A DNA stretch of 64,000 bases from Tamaricihabitans halophyticus (lineage in GTDB: Bacteria > Actinomycetota > Actinomycetes > Mycobacteriales > Pseudonocardiaceae): NCBI RefSeq assembly GCF_004340875.1, contig NZ_SLXQ01000019.1:27717-91716 (forward strand), in the 5' to 3' direction. A program made the translations under genes and the position numbers. This document shows positions 36,265 to 44,472 of the stretch, piece after piece. The notes under the pieces were generated by a model. It saw nothing but the letters and a program-made list of their open reading frames with translations, was not told the origin of the DNA and did not search any database. Numbering within the stretch: position 1 is the first letter of the stretch; each line of letters opens with the position of its first letter.

Positions 36265-37019
36265 CTGCCGACATGTCGAAACTGACTGGCGCCTATGCGG
36301 TTGACGCCCTCGGCGAGGCCGAACGCGTGGAGTTCGAACAGCACCTCGCGGTCTGCGCCGAGTGCGCGGCCGAAGTCCGCGAGCTACGCGAGACCGTCGC
36401 CCAGCTCGGAGCCGCGAATCCGGTAAACCCACCAGACGAACTCAAGAGCCGGATCCTGACCACGATCTCGCGCACGCGACAGGACCCGCCGATGGCGGAC
36501 CCAATGGCACCAGCCTCCCGCCAGCGCTCCGACCGGACCACCGGGTGGCCGGTGCGTATCGCCGCCGCCGCGGCGGCCGTGGCGCTCGTCGCCGCGGGTG
36601 TACTGGGCGGAATCGCGTGGCAGACCCAGCAGCAACTGGAGCAGGCCGAGCAACAGAGTGACCGAGCCGCCGCGCGAAGCGCGGAACTGTCCGCGATCAT
36701 GCTTGCCGCCGACACCCGGGTGGTTCGGGACTCCAACGGACGCCAGCAGGGTGCCGTTCTGGTGTCCGAACAACTCGGCAAGGCCGCCTTCCTCGGCGAC
36801 ATTGCACCGCCGGGCGACGAACACGTCCATCAGTTGTGGCTGATCGGCCCTGACGGCGCCCAGTCGGCCGGACTACTGGAGCCGGAGGCGAGCGGCGGGA
36901 CTCCGCGAATCGTCGAACTGACCCCGCAAGTCAGTCAACTCGGCGTGACGGTCGAACCGACTGGCGGTTCACCACAGCCGACGACGGAGCCGATCATGCT
37001 GATGACGCTGCGCGCTTGA
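36261..37019 (+). CDS. rskA: anti-sigma-K factor RskA
   Basis: 252-aa membrane anti-sigma factor. N-terminal zinc-associated domain with H-x3-C-x2-C (QHLAVCAECAAE), cytoplasmic linker, one TM helix at about 97-117 (IAAAAAAVALVAAGVLGGIAW), then an extracytoplasmic RskA domain with EHVHQLWLIGPDG and the closing TEPIMLMTLRA. It holds SigK inactive until regulated proteolysis (RIP) releases it; the outside domain is the presumed signal receiver. Confidence 0.94.
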   Translation: MTADMSKLTGAYAVDALGEAERVEFEQHLAVCAECAAEVRELRETVAQLGAANPVNPPDELKSRILTTISRTRQDPPMADPMAPASRQRSDRTTGWPVRIAAAAAAVALVAAGVLGGIAWQTQQQLEQAEQQSDRAAARSAELSAIMLAADTRVVRDSNGRQQGAVLVSEQLGKAAFLGDIAPPGDEHVHQLWLIGPDGAQSAGLLEPEASGGTPRIVELTPQVSQLGVTVEPTGGSPQPTTEPIMLMTLRA

Positions 37020-37127
37020 TGCGGTGGCGCCACCTCCACCAGGCCCACCTACGCCGACTCCGGCTGCGGGCGTACCGGCCGATATCCTGAGCGGGTTCAC
37101 GCCACCAGACGAGGAGTGCAGGTACCC

Positions 37128-38453
37128 ATGAGTGACCAGCAGCTGGTCCGTCCCGTGCCCATCAGCGGCTTCCCAGAATGGACGCCCGAAGTGCGCGTGG
37201 TCGAGCTGCATTGGCTGGACACGATCCGCAGAACGTTCGAGAGCTATGGGTTCTGCTCGGTCGAGACACCCTCGGTCGAGGCACTGGACGTGCTGATGGC
37301 CAAGGGCGAGACCTCCCAGGAGGTCTACACGCTACGCCGGCTGCAGGCGGACGGCGACGATACCGGAGACGGTCGGCTCGGCCTGCACTTCGATCTCACC
37401 GTGCCCACCGCGCGGTACGTGGCGCAGCACTTCAACGAGCTGGTCTTCCCGTTCAAGCGCTACCAGATCCAGCGAGTCTGGCGCGGTGAACGCCCGCAGG
37501 CTGGCCGTTTCCGCGAGTTCACCCAGTGCGATATCGACGTGATCAACGTCGACCAGGTTCCACTGCACTTCGATGCCGAACTCCCCCGGATCGTGCACGA
37601 GATCCTTACCGGCCTGGATCTGCCCGCGTGGACGATCAACATCAACAACCGCAAGGTGCTGCAAGGGTTCTACGAAGCCCAGGGGATCACCGACCCGGTC
37701 GGCGTGATCCGGATCGCCGACAAACTGGACAAGATCGGCTATGCCGGGGTGGAGCGCGCCTTCGCCGATGAGTTGGGACTGGACAAGGACCAGATCACGG
37801 CCTGTCTGGACCTAGCACAGATCAGGGGCACGGACAGCTCGGTCGTTGATGCTATCGACCAGCTGGGCGGACGATCCGAACTGCTTACCGAGGGCTTGGA
37901 CGAACTGGGGTTCGTATTGGACTCGATGTCCGACCTGCCCTCCGGCAGCGTGCTCGCCGACCTGTCCGTGGCACGCGGCCTGGACTACTACACGGGCACC
38001 GTCTACGAGTGCAAGTTCACCGACGCGCCCGACTACGGAAGTATCTGCGCGGGCGGCCGCTACGAGAACCTGGCCGGATCCTATATCCGGCGCAACCTGC
38101 CGGGCATCGGGATCTCGATCGGATTGACCCGGATCTTCGCGAAACTGGTCGCGGACGGTCAGATCACCACGGGCGCCAGCTGCCCAAGCGATGTGCTTGT
38201 GGTCGTCCCCAGCGACGAACGACGGCAATCGGCGGTGCGCACCGCGGCGATCCTGCGCGGGCGCGGACTGAACACCGAGCTCTACCACCAGGCAGACAAG
38301 ATCGGCAAGCAGCTCAGGTATGCCGCACGGAAGGGCATTCCGTACGTCTGGTTCCCACCCTTCGACGAGGGTGGCGAGCACGAGGTCAAGGACCTCGCCA
38401 ACGGCACACAGACCAGCGCGGATCCACACAGCTGGCAGCGCGCGGCTGGCTAA
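37128..38453 (+). CDS. hisS: histidyl-tRNA synthetase
   Basis: 441-aa class II synthetase that charges tRNA-His. Motif 2 in RYQIQRVWRGERPQAGRFREFTQCDID; histidine-binding motifs ARGLDYYTGTVYE and AGGRYENLAG; C-terminal anticodon-binding domain from about residue 340 (DVLVVVPSDERRQSAVRTAAILRGRG). ATG 37128; GAGGAG lies 11 nt upstream and an in-frame GTG at 37116 is a weaker alternative. It is preceded by a TATCCT -10-like hexamer (37083-37088). The stop overlaps the convergent kinase gene by 4 nt. Confidence 0.95.
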   Translation: MSDQQLVRPVPISGFPEWTPEVRVVELHWLDTIRRTFESYGFCSVETPSVEALDVLMAKGETSQEVYTLRRLQADGDDTGDGRLGLHFDLTVPTARYVAQHFNELVFPFKRYQIQRVWRGERPQAGRFREFTQCDIDVINVDQVPLHFDAELPRIVHEILTGLDLPAWTININNRKVLQGFYEAQGITDPVGVIRIADKLDKIGYAGVERAFADELGLDKDQITACLDLAQIRGTDSSVVDAIDQLGGRSELLTEGLDELGFVLDSMSDLPSGSVLADLSVARGLDYYTGTVYECKFTDAPDYGSICAGGRYENLAGSYIRRNLPGIGISIGLTRIFAKLVADGQITTGASCPSDVLVVVPSDERRQSAVRTAAILRGRGLNTELYHQADKIGKQLRYAARKGIPYVWFPPFDEGGEHEVKDLANGTQTSADPHSWQRAAG

Positions 38454-39958
38454 TCCGCCGGTTCGGCCGCGCGCTGCTCAGCGGCGAGAAAGTGCGCGAT
38501 GTCCTTACTCGCCGGGTACAGCGCGCGGTAGTGCTGGTAGTAGGTCTCGTACTTGGCGGCCCGGTCGGGATCCGGTTGCACGGTTCGCCGGACCGGATTC
38601 CACGCACGCACGTCCACATCCATACCGACGGCGATCCCGGCGAGCGCGGCGTCGCCGTAGCAGGCGCCGACCGTCTCGGCGGGAACCTCCTGCGCGGCAC
38701 CCACCACATCGGACACGATGTGGGTCCACAGTCCACCTTGGGTGCCGCCGCCCACGGCGACCAGCCGCCGCGCGGTACCACCCGCCTCACGCATTACCTC
38801 GAGGTTATGCCGAACACCGTAGGCGATACCCTCGAGCGCTGCCCGGTACAGCTCCGCTCGGCCATGGCCGAGCGTCAGCCCGGCAAGCATTCCGCGAGCA
38901 TCCGGGTCGAACAGCGGAGTCCGCTCACCGGCGAAATAGGGCAACAACAGCAATCCCCTGCTGCCAGCCGGAACACGCGCGGCTTCCTCGACGAGCGGGC
39001 CGAACTCCCCGCCAACCAACTTGCGCAGCCAATCGGTCACCGCACCCGAGGTTGCCATCCCCGCCGCCAGCGAGTACGTCTCCGGCAACGCCCCGCAGGT
39101 GGTCCACAGACCGGGATGCGGCCGCGGATCGGTGAGGACGTTGATCAGAAACATCGTGGTGCCGTACATGATCATCGTCTCGCCGGGCTGGGTTACCCCG
39201 ACGCTGGTCGCCTCCGCCCATGCGTCCACCGTGCCGGTGGTCACCGGAAGGCCCTGTGGCAGTCCGGTTTCCCCGGCTGCCTCGGCGGTCACCGCGCCCA
39301 CGACCTCGGTCGGCCAGGCCAGTCTCGGGAGCTCGATCCCAGGGGCCACCTGCCGTGCCCAGTCCGCTGCCCAATCCCGCGCGTGCAGGTCGTACATCGG
39401 GTCGCACTGACTAGCCGAGTGGTGATCGAGAACGTATTCCCCGGTCAGCTGGTGCACCAGATACGAGCTGGCCATCAGCAGCCGCTCGGTGCGCGCGAAC
39501 ACCTCCGGTTCGTGCTTTGCCAACCAGCGCACCTTGGGCCCCACCGCCTGGCTGGACAGCGGCGTGCCGCCGCGCCGCAGGATCTCCTCGGCGCCCAGCT
39601 CCTCGGTCAGCTCGGTGATCTCCGCGCTCGCCCTGGTGTCCACCCCGTACAGGATCGCCGGGCGCAACGGCTCGCCCGCCGCGGTCGCTGGCAGCAGCAC
39701 CGGGCCGATTCCACTCACCGCGAGGCCAGCCAGCTCCCGCCCCTCGGCCGCGTCCACCAGCTCCCTGGTGATCTCCAGGAAGTCCTGCCACCACACGGTT
39801 CGCGCGTCATGCTCGACCCAGCCTGGATGCGGGTAGGAGGTCTGATGCGCTCGGCTGGCGCGCGCGAGCACTGTTCCGTCGGCGGCTACCAGCACGCCTT
39901 TCGAGCTCGCCGTGCCAATGTCGATACCGAGTAACAGGCCGGCTGAAGACACCGTCAT
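38450..39958 (-). CDS. FGGY-family pentulose/hexulose kinase
   Basis: 502-aa sugar kinase of the FGGY family. N-terminal phosphate-binding LLGIDIGTASSKGVLV; the second domain carries LLLLPYFAGERTPLFDPDARG and the ATP-site RRLVAVGGGTQGGLWTHIVSDVVG. Substrates in this family include ribulose, xylulose and fuculose. It directly follows the isomerase gene with an ATGA overlap, so it should phosphorylate the ketose made by that enzyme. Specificity cannot be read from sequence by eye. Confidence 0.92.
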   Translation of the reverse strand: MTVSSAGLLLGIDIGTASSKGVLVAADGTVLARASRAHQTSYPHPGWVEHDARTVWWQDFLEITRELVDAAEGRELAGLAVSGIGPVLLPATAAGEPLRPAILYGVDTRASAEITELTEELGAEEILRRGGTPLSSQAVGPKVRWLAKHEPEVFARTERLLMASSYLVHQLTGEYVLDHHSASQCDPMYDLHARDWAADWARQVAPGIELPRLAWPTEVVGAVTAEAAGETGLPQGLPVTTGTVDAWAEATSVGVTQPGETMIMYGTTMFLINVLTDPRPHPGLWTTCGALPETYSLAAGMATSGAVTDWLRKLVGGEFGPLVEEAARVPAGSRGLLLLPYFAGERTPLFDPDARGMLAGLTLGHGRAELYRAALEGIAYGVRHNLEVMREAGGTARRLVAVGGGTQGGLWTHIVSDVVGAAQEVPAETVGACYGDAALAGIAVGMDVDVRAWNPVRRTVQPDPDRAAKYETYYQHYRALYPASKDIAHFLAAEQRAAEPAD

Positions 39959-41367
39959 TCTCCCGTGAACTCATCGATGGTGATGCCAAGGAGATCACAC
40001 ACGGCGCGGACGCCGGCGCGGCGGTCGCCGGGTATCGCGTGAATATGGTTCGCCCCGAATCGGGAGAGGAAGGTCGCCGCTGGCGCGTCCAGCCGCGCCC
40101 AGGCGTGCGGCCACTCGGGCGTGGACCTGTCCATCATCTCGGCGTTCGTCGCCGCGTCGAACTCGACGAACTCGCCGCGCATCAGCTGCATCCGGTAGTT
40201 CCCGTCCAGCCGGGTGAGCCGCGCCAGAGTCATCTCGCCCGGCGCGGCGATATGCTGCACCGAAGCGCCGCCAGCGGGAAAGAAGAACACCTCGGGGTGC
40301 AGGTGGACCTTCGCGAGGTTCTCCGCCGGGTCGGCGCTGCGCGCCGCGTACCAGGTCGCGTGCTGTCCCGAATTGCACAGATCCCAGACATCCCGATCCG
40401 CGTGATAGTGCCGCACATCGGCGAACAGCACTGGTGTGCCAGAAAGTCCGTTGAGCAACCGCATGGTCAGCGCACCGTCCATATCGGCCTCGGTGGCACA
40501 GATATGCGGCACCTTCGCCCCGCGCCAGTCGTACGGATCGTTCAGCAGTGCCTCGGCAACGTCCATTGTGGCGAAGTACTGGGTCAGCTCCGGCTGCGCC
40601 TTGATCCCGCTGAAATCCAGGCCCCATTCGTCGATCAGCTCGCGCATCGCCAGATAGGAGCCGACCTGCCGTTCGAGCAGTTCGGGGGTGAGTTTCGCAC
40701 CGTCGTAGTGCACGGTGGCGTACCGCTCGAACCACTCCCGCCCGGCGCGCTTCTCGGCGGGATCGGCGGCCTCCGCCCGCCGGATGATCTCCAGTTGGTC
40801 GATCTCCTCCACGTCGACGCCGAACTGCCGCTGCCACTGGTCGACGTTCGCGACGGCGGTGTACATCCCCATCGGCCGACCACCGATCCGGCCGAACGTG
40901 GCACCCCGCAGGGAACGGACCGCCGCCGCCGCGTCCGCCCGTTCCCCGATCGCGTCGATCAGTTCAGCATCCCGCGAATCGCCCCACAGTCTGGCGTGCG
41001 CGCGACCGATCTGGTCAAGAGCGCCGCCGCTGGCCAACATGCCCACCATGCCCGGCTGTACCGGGTCGATGGTGGAAAGCAGCACGAGCGGACCGCGCAG
41101 CTGCCCCGCCGCCAGCATGGTGAAATGCGGAAACGCCCAGACGGCGTAGTGCAACACGGTCAGGTCCACCTCGGCCGCGTCCACCTCGCGCGCTACCGAG
41201 GTGGCCACCGAGTTCGAGGTGACCTGCGCCGAGCCGACCACGACCTGGTGCCCGGCCGCCGTCAGGTGGTGGACCAGCTGGTCCTGGTAGCTCGCGACGA
41301 AATCCGCGACGCCTTCCTGCACGTACGGCCGACCGTCCGAAATGCTGATCACACCGATGCGAGCCAC
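39955..41367 (-). CDS. L-fucose/L-arabinose isomerase-family protein
   Basis: 470-aa aldose-ketose isomerase homologue. N-terminal ARIGVISISDGRPYVQEGVADFV, middle ELTQYFATMDVAEALLNDPYDWRG and C-terminal HLHPEVFFFPAGGASVQHIAAPGEMTLARL match the fucose/arabinose isomerase superfamily, with conserved Glu/His likely binding Mn2+. FucI-type enzymes also convert D-arabinose to D-ribulose. GTG at 41367 with GGGAGG 4 nt before; the frame upstream to 41424 is not conserved. First gene of an isomerase-kinase operon divergent from lacI. Confidence 0.87.
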   Translation of the reverse strand: MARIGVISISDGRPYVQEGVADFVASYQDQLVHHLTAAGHQVVVGSAQVTSNSVATSVAREVDAAEVDLTVLHYAVWAFPHFTMLAAGQLRGPLVLLSTIDPVQPGMVGMLASGGALDQIGRAHARLWGDSRDAELIDAIGERADAAAAVRSLRGATFGRIGGRPMGMYTAVANVDQWQRQFGVDVEEIDQLEIIRRAEAADPAEKRAGREWFERYATVHYDGAKLTPELLERQVGSYLAMRELIDEWGLDFSGIKAQPELTQYFATMDVAEALLNDPYDWRGAKVPHICATEADMDGALTMRLLNGLSGTPVLFADVRHYHADRDVWDLCNSGQHATWYAARSADPAENLAKVHLHPEVFFFPAGGASVQHIAAPGEMTLARLTRLDGNYRMQLMRGEFVEFDAATNAEMMDRSTPEWPHAWARLDAPAATFLSRFGANHIHAIPGDRRAGVRAVCDLLGITIDEFTGE

Positions 41368-41468
41368 AAACCCTCCCGTGCCAGATCCGACGACTTCTGA
41401 GAGCGAGTTGGCCGAACTGCCCAAAGCGCACGCGGCGGGCCAGCTACCCCGTGTCGGCCAGAACTCGA

Positions 41469-41480
41469 GTAATCGTTTAC
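41469..41480. promoter_or_regulatory. LacI-type operator between the isomerase operon and lacI
   Basis: GTAATCGTTTAC: 11 of 12 positions match symmetric GTAAACGTTTAC. It begins 4 nt after the isomerase -10 box and also lies in the spacer upstream of a TATGCT (41489-41494) that could serve lacI, so one site could regulate both directions. Confidence 0.75.
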
Positions 41481-41484
41481 CTGG

Positions 41485-41514
41485 ACGCTATGCTGTGCTC
41501 GCGAACAGTGTCAA
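41485..41514 (-). promoter_or_regulatory. promoter of the isomerase-kinase operon
   Basis: Minus strand: consensus -35 TTGACA (41514-41509), 18-nt spacer, -10 TAGCGT (41490-41485). Transcription should start at about 41479, within the operator. The layout is the same as that of the ABC importer promoter at 22845. Confidence 0.7.
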
Positions 41515-41587
41515 TAGGCTGTCAGTGCACCCCGCACGAGCATCAGGAGCGGGGTCCGCCTGGTTGGCAACGGGAAAGGCGGTGCGG

Positions 41588-42577
41588 GTGGCAACGATCA
41601 ACGATGTCGCCACGATGGCCGGGGTGTCCACGGCAACGGTCTCCCGCGCCCTGAACGGCGTGGCCTCGGTCGACCCTGAGCTCTGTGCTCGTGTGGTCAG
41701 CGCGGCAAAGGAACTCGGCTACCAGCCGAACGGTCCCGCCCGTAATCTTCGCCGACAGGAAACCGCCGTACTCGGACTGATCATCTCCGACGTGGCCAAC
41801 CCGTTCTTCACCGCGATCGCCCGAGGCGTGGAGGACGTCGCCCAAGCGGTCGGGTACTCGGTGGTGCTCTGCAACACCGATGAGGACGCCGCCAAGGAGC
41901 GCCGCTATCTCGACGTGGCGATCCAGGAGCGGGTCGCCGGGGTGATCATGTCGCCAACCGATTCCGCGAGCAACGCCGACGTGCTCCGCGAGCACGGCAT
42001 CCCGGTGGTCGCCGTAGACCGCCCGCTTGCCGGCAGCGATCGCGTACTTGTGGACACTCGGATGGCCGCCGAGCAGGCCACGAAGCACCTGTTGGATCAG
42101 GGCTACCGACGAATCGGATGCGTAGCAGGGCCTTCTGGGGTGCAGACCGCCGACGACCGGCTAGCCGGCTACGCGGATGCGCTGGTCGCCGCCGGCGTCG
42201 AGCACGAGCCACGCCTGGTCCGGCACGCCGAGTATCGCGGCGCGGGCGCACACGGCGCGACGCTCGCACTGCGCCAACAACCGGACCCGCCGGATGCGCT
42301 ACTCATCGCGAACAGCTCACTCGCGATCGGCGCTCTCGAAGCCTGTCACGAACTCGGCCTGCGACCAGGCAAGGACATCGGGCTGGTCGCCTTCGACGAT
42401 GTGCCCTGGGCGAAGCTACTCGACCCGCCCCTGACCGTCGTTGCCCAACCCGCTTATGACATCGGCGCGGTGGCTACGCAGCTGCTCCTGGCGCGGATCG
42501 GGGACAACTCGAAGCCACCGAGCACGACGACGCTGAACGCGACGTTGATCGAACGCGCCAGCTCGCGACGCGGGTAA
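41588..42577 (+). CDS. LacI-family transcriptional regulator
   Basis: 329-aa repressor: HTH and hinge helix at residues 1-60 (VATINDVATMAGVSTATVSRALNG, ELGYQPNGPARNLRRQ), then a periplasmic-binding-like effector domain (LGLIISDVANPFFTAIARGVED ... GLVAFDDVPWAKLLDPPLTVVAQP). GTG at 41588; GGAAAGG about 8 nt upstream. It should respond to a sugar or sugar phosphate. Its operator type occurs both here and at the ABC importer, which has no regulator of its own. Confidence 0.93.
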   Translation: MATINDVATMAGVSTATVSRALNGVASVDPELCARVVSAAKELGYQPNGPARNLRRQETAVLGLIISDVANPFFTAIARGVEDVAQAVGYSVVLCNTDEDAAKERRYLDVAIQERVAGVIMSPTDSASNADVLREHGIPVVAVDRPLAGSDRVLVDTRMAAEQATKHLLDQGYRRIGCVAGPSGVQTADDRLAGYADALVAAGVEHEPRLVRHAEYRGAGAHGATLALRQQPDPPDALLIANSSLAIGALEACHELGLRPGKDIGLVAFDDVPWAKLLDPPLTVVAQPAYDIGAVATQLLLARIGDNSKPPSTTTLNATLIERASSRRG

Positions 42578-42623
42578 CGCAACGCGTCCGCACGAATGCG
42601 CACGTTTGCGGTAGACTGGGGAC

Positions 42624-43208
42624 ATGGCAGTCGCACTGGAAGCCGTCCTTGCCCGCTCTGGCCTGCGCAGTACCGCGGGCGAGTTCCTTTCGCTGGTGGA
42701 AGAGGCAGCCAGCCGACTGTCTCCACCGCATCCGGATCCCGCCCAGTTTTTCGACCCGAAACAGCGGGCCGCCCTGCGTGATGTCGGGCTGGACCTCAGC
42801 GCGGGCGCTCCGGACGAACCTGACGGGCGGATCCGCGCGGTGGCCGCGCAGGCCGTACTTCGCGATTCAGCGTTGACGGTGCCCGATGCCGCGCGCGCAC
42901 TGGGGGTCGACACGAGCCGGGTCCGGCACCGCCTCGCCGACGGCCGGCTCTCGGGATGGAAGGACCGGCGTGGTTGGCGACTGCCCGCATGGCAGTTCAC
43001 GCCGAACGGAACGCTACCCGGCCTGGCGTCGGTACTGGCCGCGGTGTCACCCGAGCAGCCACCGTTGGTGCTTGCCGCGTTCATGACGACCGTGCAGGTC
43101 GACCTGTCACTCGATGATCAGCCAGCGACACCACGACAATGGCTGCTCGCGGGCGGGGACCCGCGCCCGGTCGCGGCGCTCGCCAGCACGCTCGGCGTCC
43201 CGGCTTAA
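42624..43208 (+). CDS. antitoxin of the Xre/MbcA/ParS type with N-terminal HTH
   Basis: 194-aa protein directly upstream of a RES-domain toxin gene. A helix-turn-helix of the excisionase/MerR style lies at about 85-125 (VPDAARALGVDTSRVRHRLADGRLSGWKDRRGWRLP), and the C-terminal PRQWLLAGGDPRPVAALAS is the DUF2384/MbcA-ParS toxin-binding block. It is larger than mycobacterial MbcA and carries an extra N-terminal helical region. A TAGACT -10 candidate (42612-42617) sits 6 nt before the ATG, suggesting a leaderless mRNA. Autoregulation by the HTH is likely. Confidence 0.75.
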   Translation: MAVALEAVLARSGLRSTAGEFLSLVEEAASRLSPPHPDPAQFFDPKQRAALRDVGLDLSAGAPDEPDGRIRAVAAQAVLRDSALTVPDAARALGVDTSRVRHRLADGRLSGWKDRRGWRLPAWQFTPNGTLPGLASVLAAVSPEQPPLVLAAFMTTVQVDLSLDDQPATPRQWLLAGGDPRPVAALASTLGVPA

Positions 43209-43253
43209 CCGGCCGGCGTGAACGGACCGAGATAGCACGAGGAATCGCGTTTC

Positions 43254-43907
43254 ATGGCACGGCTTCCCCAGCCGCCACCGCCGAACGTGCTCGCCGCTGC
43301 CTTGCGGCGGACGGAGGACGTCGTGGCTGTGCATCCGGCGACTCGCCTGGTGCGGGTCTTTAGCGGTGGCGGTAACTTTCCGCAGGAGTGGCATTCCTTT
43401 CGGTACACCGGCCCGCTGGCGCATGGCCGGTTCGATCCGCAAACACCCGCGATCGACGGTACGCCGAGCACCGAGAGCGACCAGGGGGTTGTCTACTTCG
43501 CGCTGTCGGTACGCACCAGCGTCGCCGAGGTGTACCAGACAACCTCTATTGTGGACCGAAAGACGAACGCGCCCAGAATGGTCGTGGTACGACCGAATCG
43601 CACCCTGCGCCTATTAGACCTATGTGGACTATGGCCGACCAGGCTTGGTGCTTCGCAGGAGATCAGCAGCGGCCCGAAGAGCGTCACTCAGGCGTGGGCG
43701 CGCACGATCCGCGCGGCGCATCCCGATCTCGACGGCATCTGGTACCGGTCCTCGATGGACTCCGGCGAGCCAGCGATATGTCTGTGGAATCCGCCGGCGG
43801 CCACGGCGCTGCCCGACGAGCCAGATGTGCTGCTGGCACTGGATCATCCGGGTTTGGACGTGCCGTTGGCACGAGTCTGCGCGGAACTCAACTACACCCT
43901 GCTTTGA
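43254..43907 (+). CDS. RES-domain NAD+-degrading toxin (MbcT-like)
   Basis: 217-aa RES-domain protein. The Arg-Glu-Ser family pattern appears in RLVRVFSGGGNFPQEWHSFRYTGPLAHGRFDP, GVVYFALSVRTSVAEVYQ and GIWYRSSMDSGEPAICLW. MbcT and relatives are NAD+ phosphorylases or glycohydrolases that kill or arrest the cell when free of antitoxin. The gene order, antitoxin first with a 45-nt gap, matches mbcA-mbcT. Starts ATG with GAGGA 10 nt upstream. A 10-bp-stem hairpin covers its stop codon. Confidence 0.85.
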   Translation: MARLPQPPPPNVLAAALRRTEDVVAVHPATRLVRVFSGGGNFPQEWHSFRYTGPLAHGRFDPQTPAIDGTPSTESDQGVVYFALSVRTSVAEVYQTTSIVDRKTNAPRMVVVRPNRTLRLLDLCGLWPTRLGASQEISSGPKSVTQAWARTIRAAHPDLDGIWYRSSMDSGEPAICLWNPPAATALPDEPDVLLALDHPGLDVPLARVCAELNYTLL

Positions 43908-43925
43908 CCAGCAAGCTGGTCAAAG
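43902..43925 (+). terminator. hairpin at the end of the toxin gene
   Basis: CTTTGACCAG-CAAG-CTGGTCAAAG: perfect 10-bp arms, overlapping the RES gene stop codon (43905-43907). No T-tract follows, so it may stabilise the toxin mRNA end or act as a weak terminator rather than a strong intrinsic one. Confidence 0.5.
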
Positions 43926-43964
43926 TCGACCCGGCCATAGGCCTACGCGATGAGGAGACCGCCC

Positions 43965-44444
43965 ATGGGTTCTTTCGATGTCCTGCTGGATGGCGAGCGT
44001 GCCCAGCTCGACGCTTTCGTCGAGGAGTACCGCCATAGCATCGAGGAGGTTCTCGACGGCCTCACCGAAGAGCAGGCACGCCGCACACTCGTCACCTCGG
44101 CGACGACCTTGCTCGGGTTACTCAAGCACGTCACCTGGATGCAACGGGTGTGGTTCGAAGAGTGCGTCGGCGGCACCACTCGCGACGAGCTTGGCCTGGT
44201 GCGAAGCCCGGAGGAATCCTTCCAGCTCACCGACGACGACACCATCGCCTCGATCACCGCGGCGCACCGGCGAGCCTGTGCCACGGCCCGAACGACGACG
44301 ACGGGCCTGTCGCTGGACACCGTGGTGACCGGCCATCCGAGGGGGCCACGCACCCTTCGCTGGGTGTACCTGCAAGTGCTCCGGGAACTGGCATACCATT
44401 GCGGGCACGCCGACATCCTGCGCGAACAGGTACTCGCCACCTGA
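43965..44444 (+). CDS. DinB-family protein
   Basis: 159-aa four-helix-bundle DinB (DUF664-type) protein. The metal-site histidines are in LLGLLKHVTWMQRVWFEE and ELAYHCGHADILREQ. Members include thiol-dependent S-transferases such as mycothiol-dependent ones, which fits an actinobacterium, but the reaction here is unknown. ATG 43965 with GAGGAG 7 nt before; ATG 43950 lies within that ribosome-binding region and is rejected. Confidence 0.85.
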   Translation: MGSFDVLLDGERAQLDAFVEEYRHSIEEVLDGLTEEQARRTLVTSATTLLGLLKHVTWMQRVWFEECVGGTTRDELGLVRSPEESFQLTDDDTIASITAAHRRACATARTTTTGLSLDTVVTGHPRGPRTLRWVYLQVLRELAYHCGHADILREQVLAT

Positions 44445-44472
44445 GGTTGGCGTGGGCAAGAACAGGCCGGTC

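Noticed and set aside
37023..37034. GGTGGCGCCACC palindrome after rskA as a terminator
   Set aside because: Loop would be too small and no T-tract follows on the plus strand.
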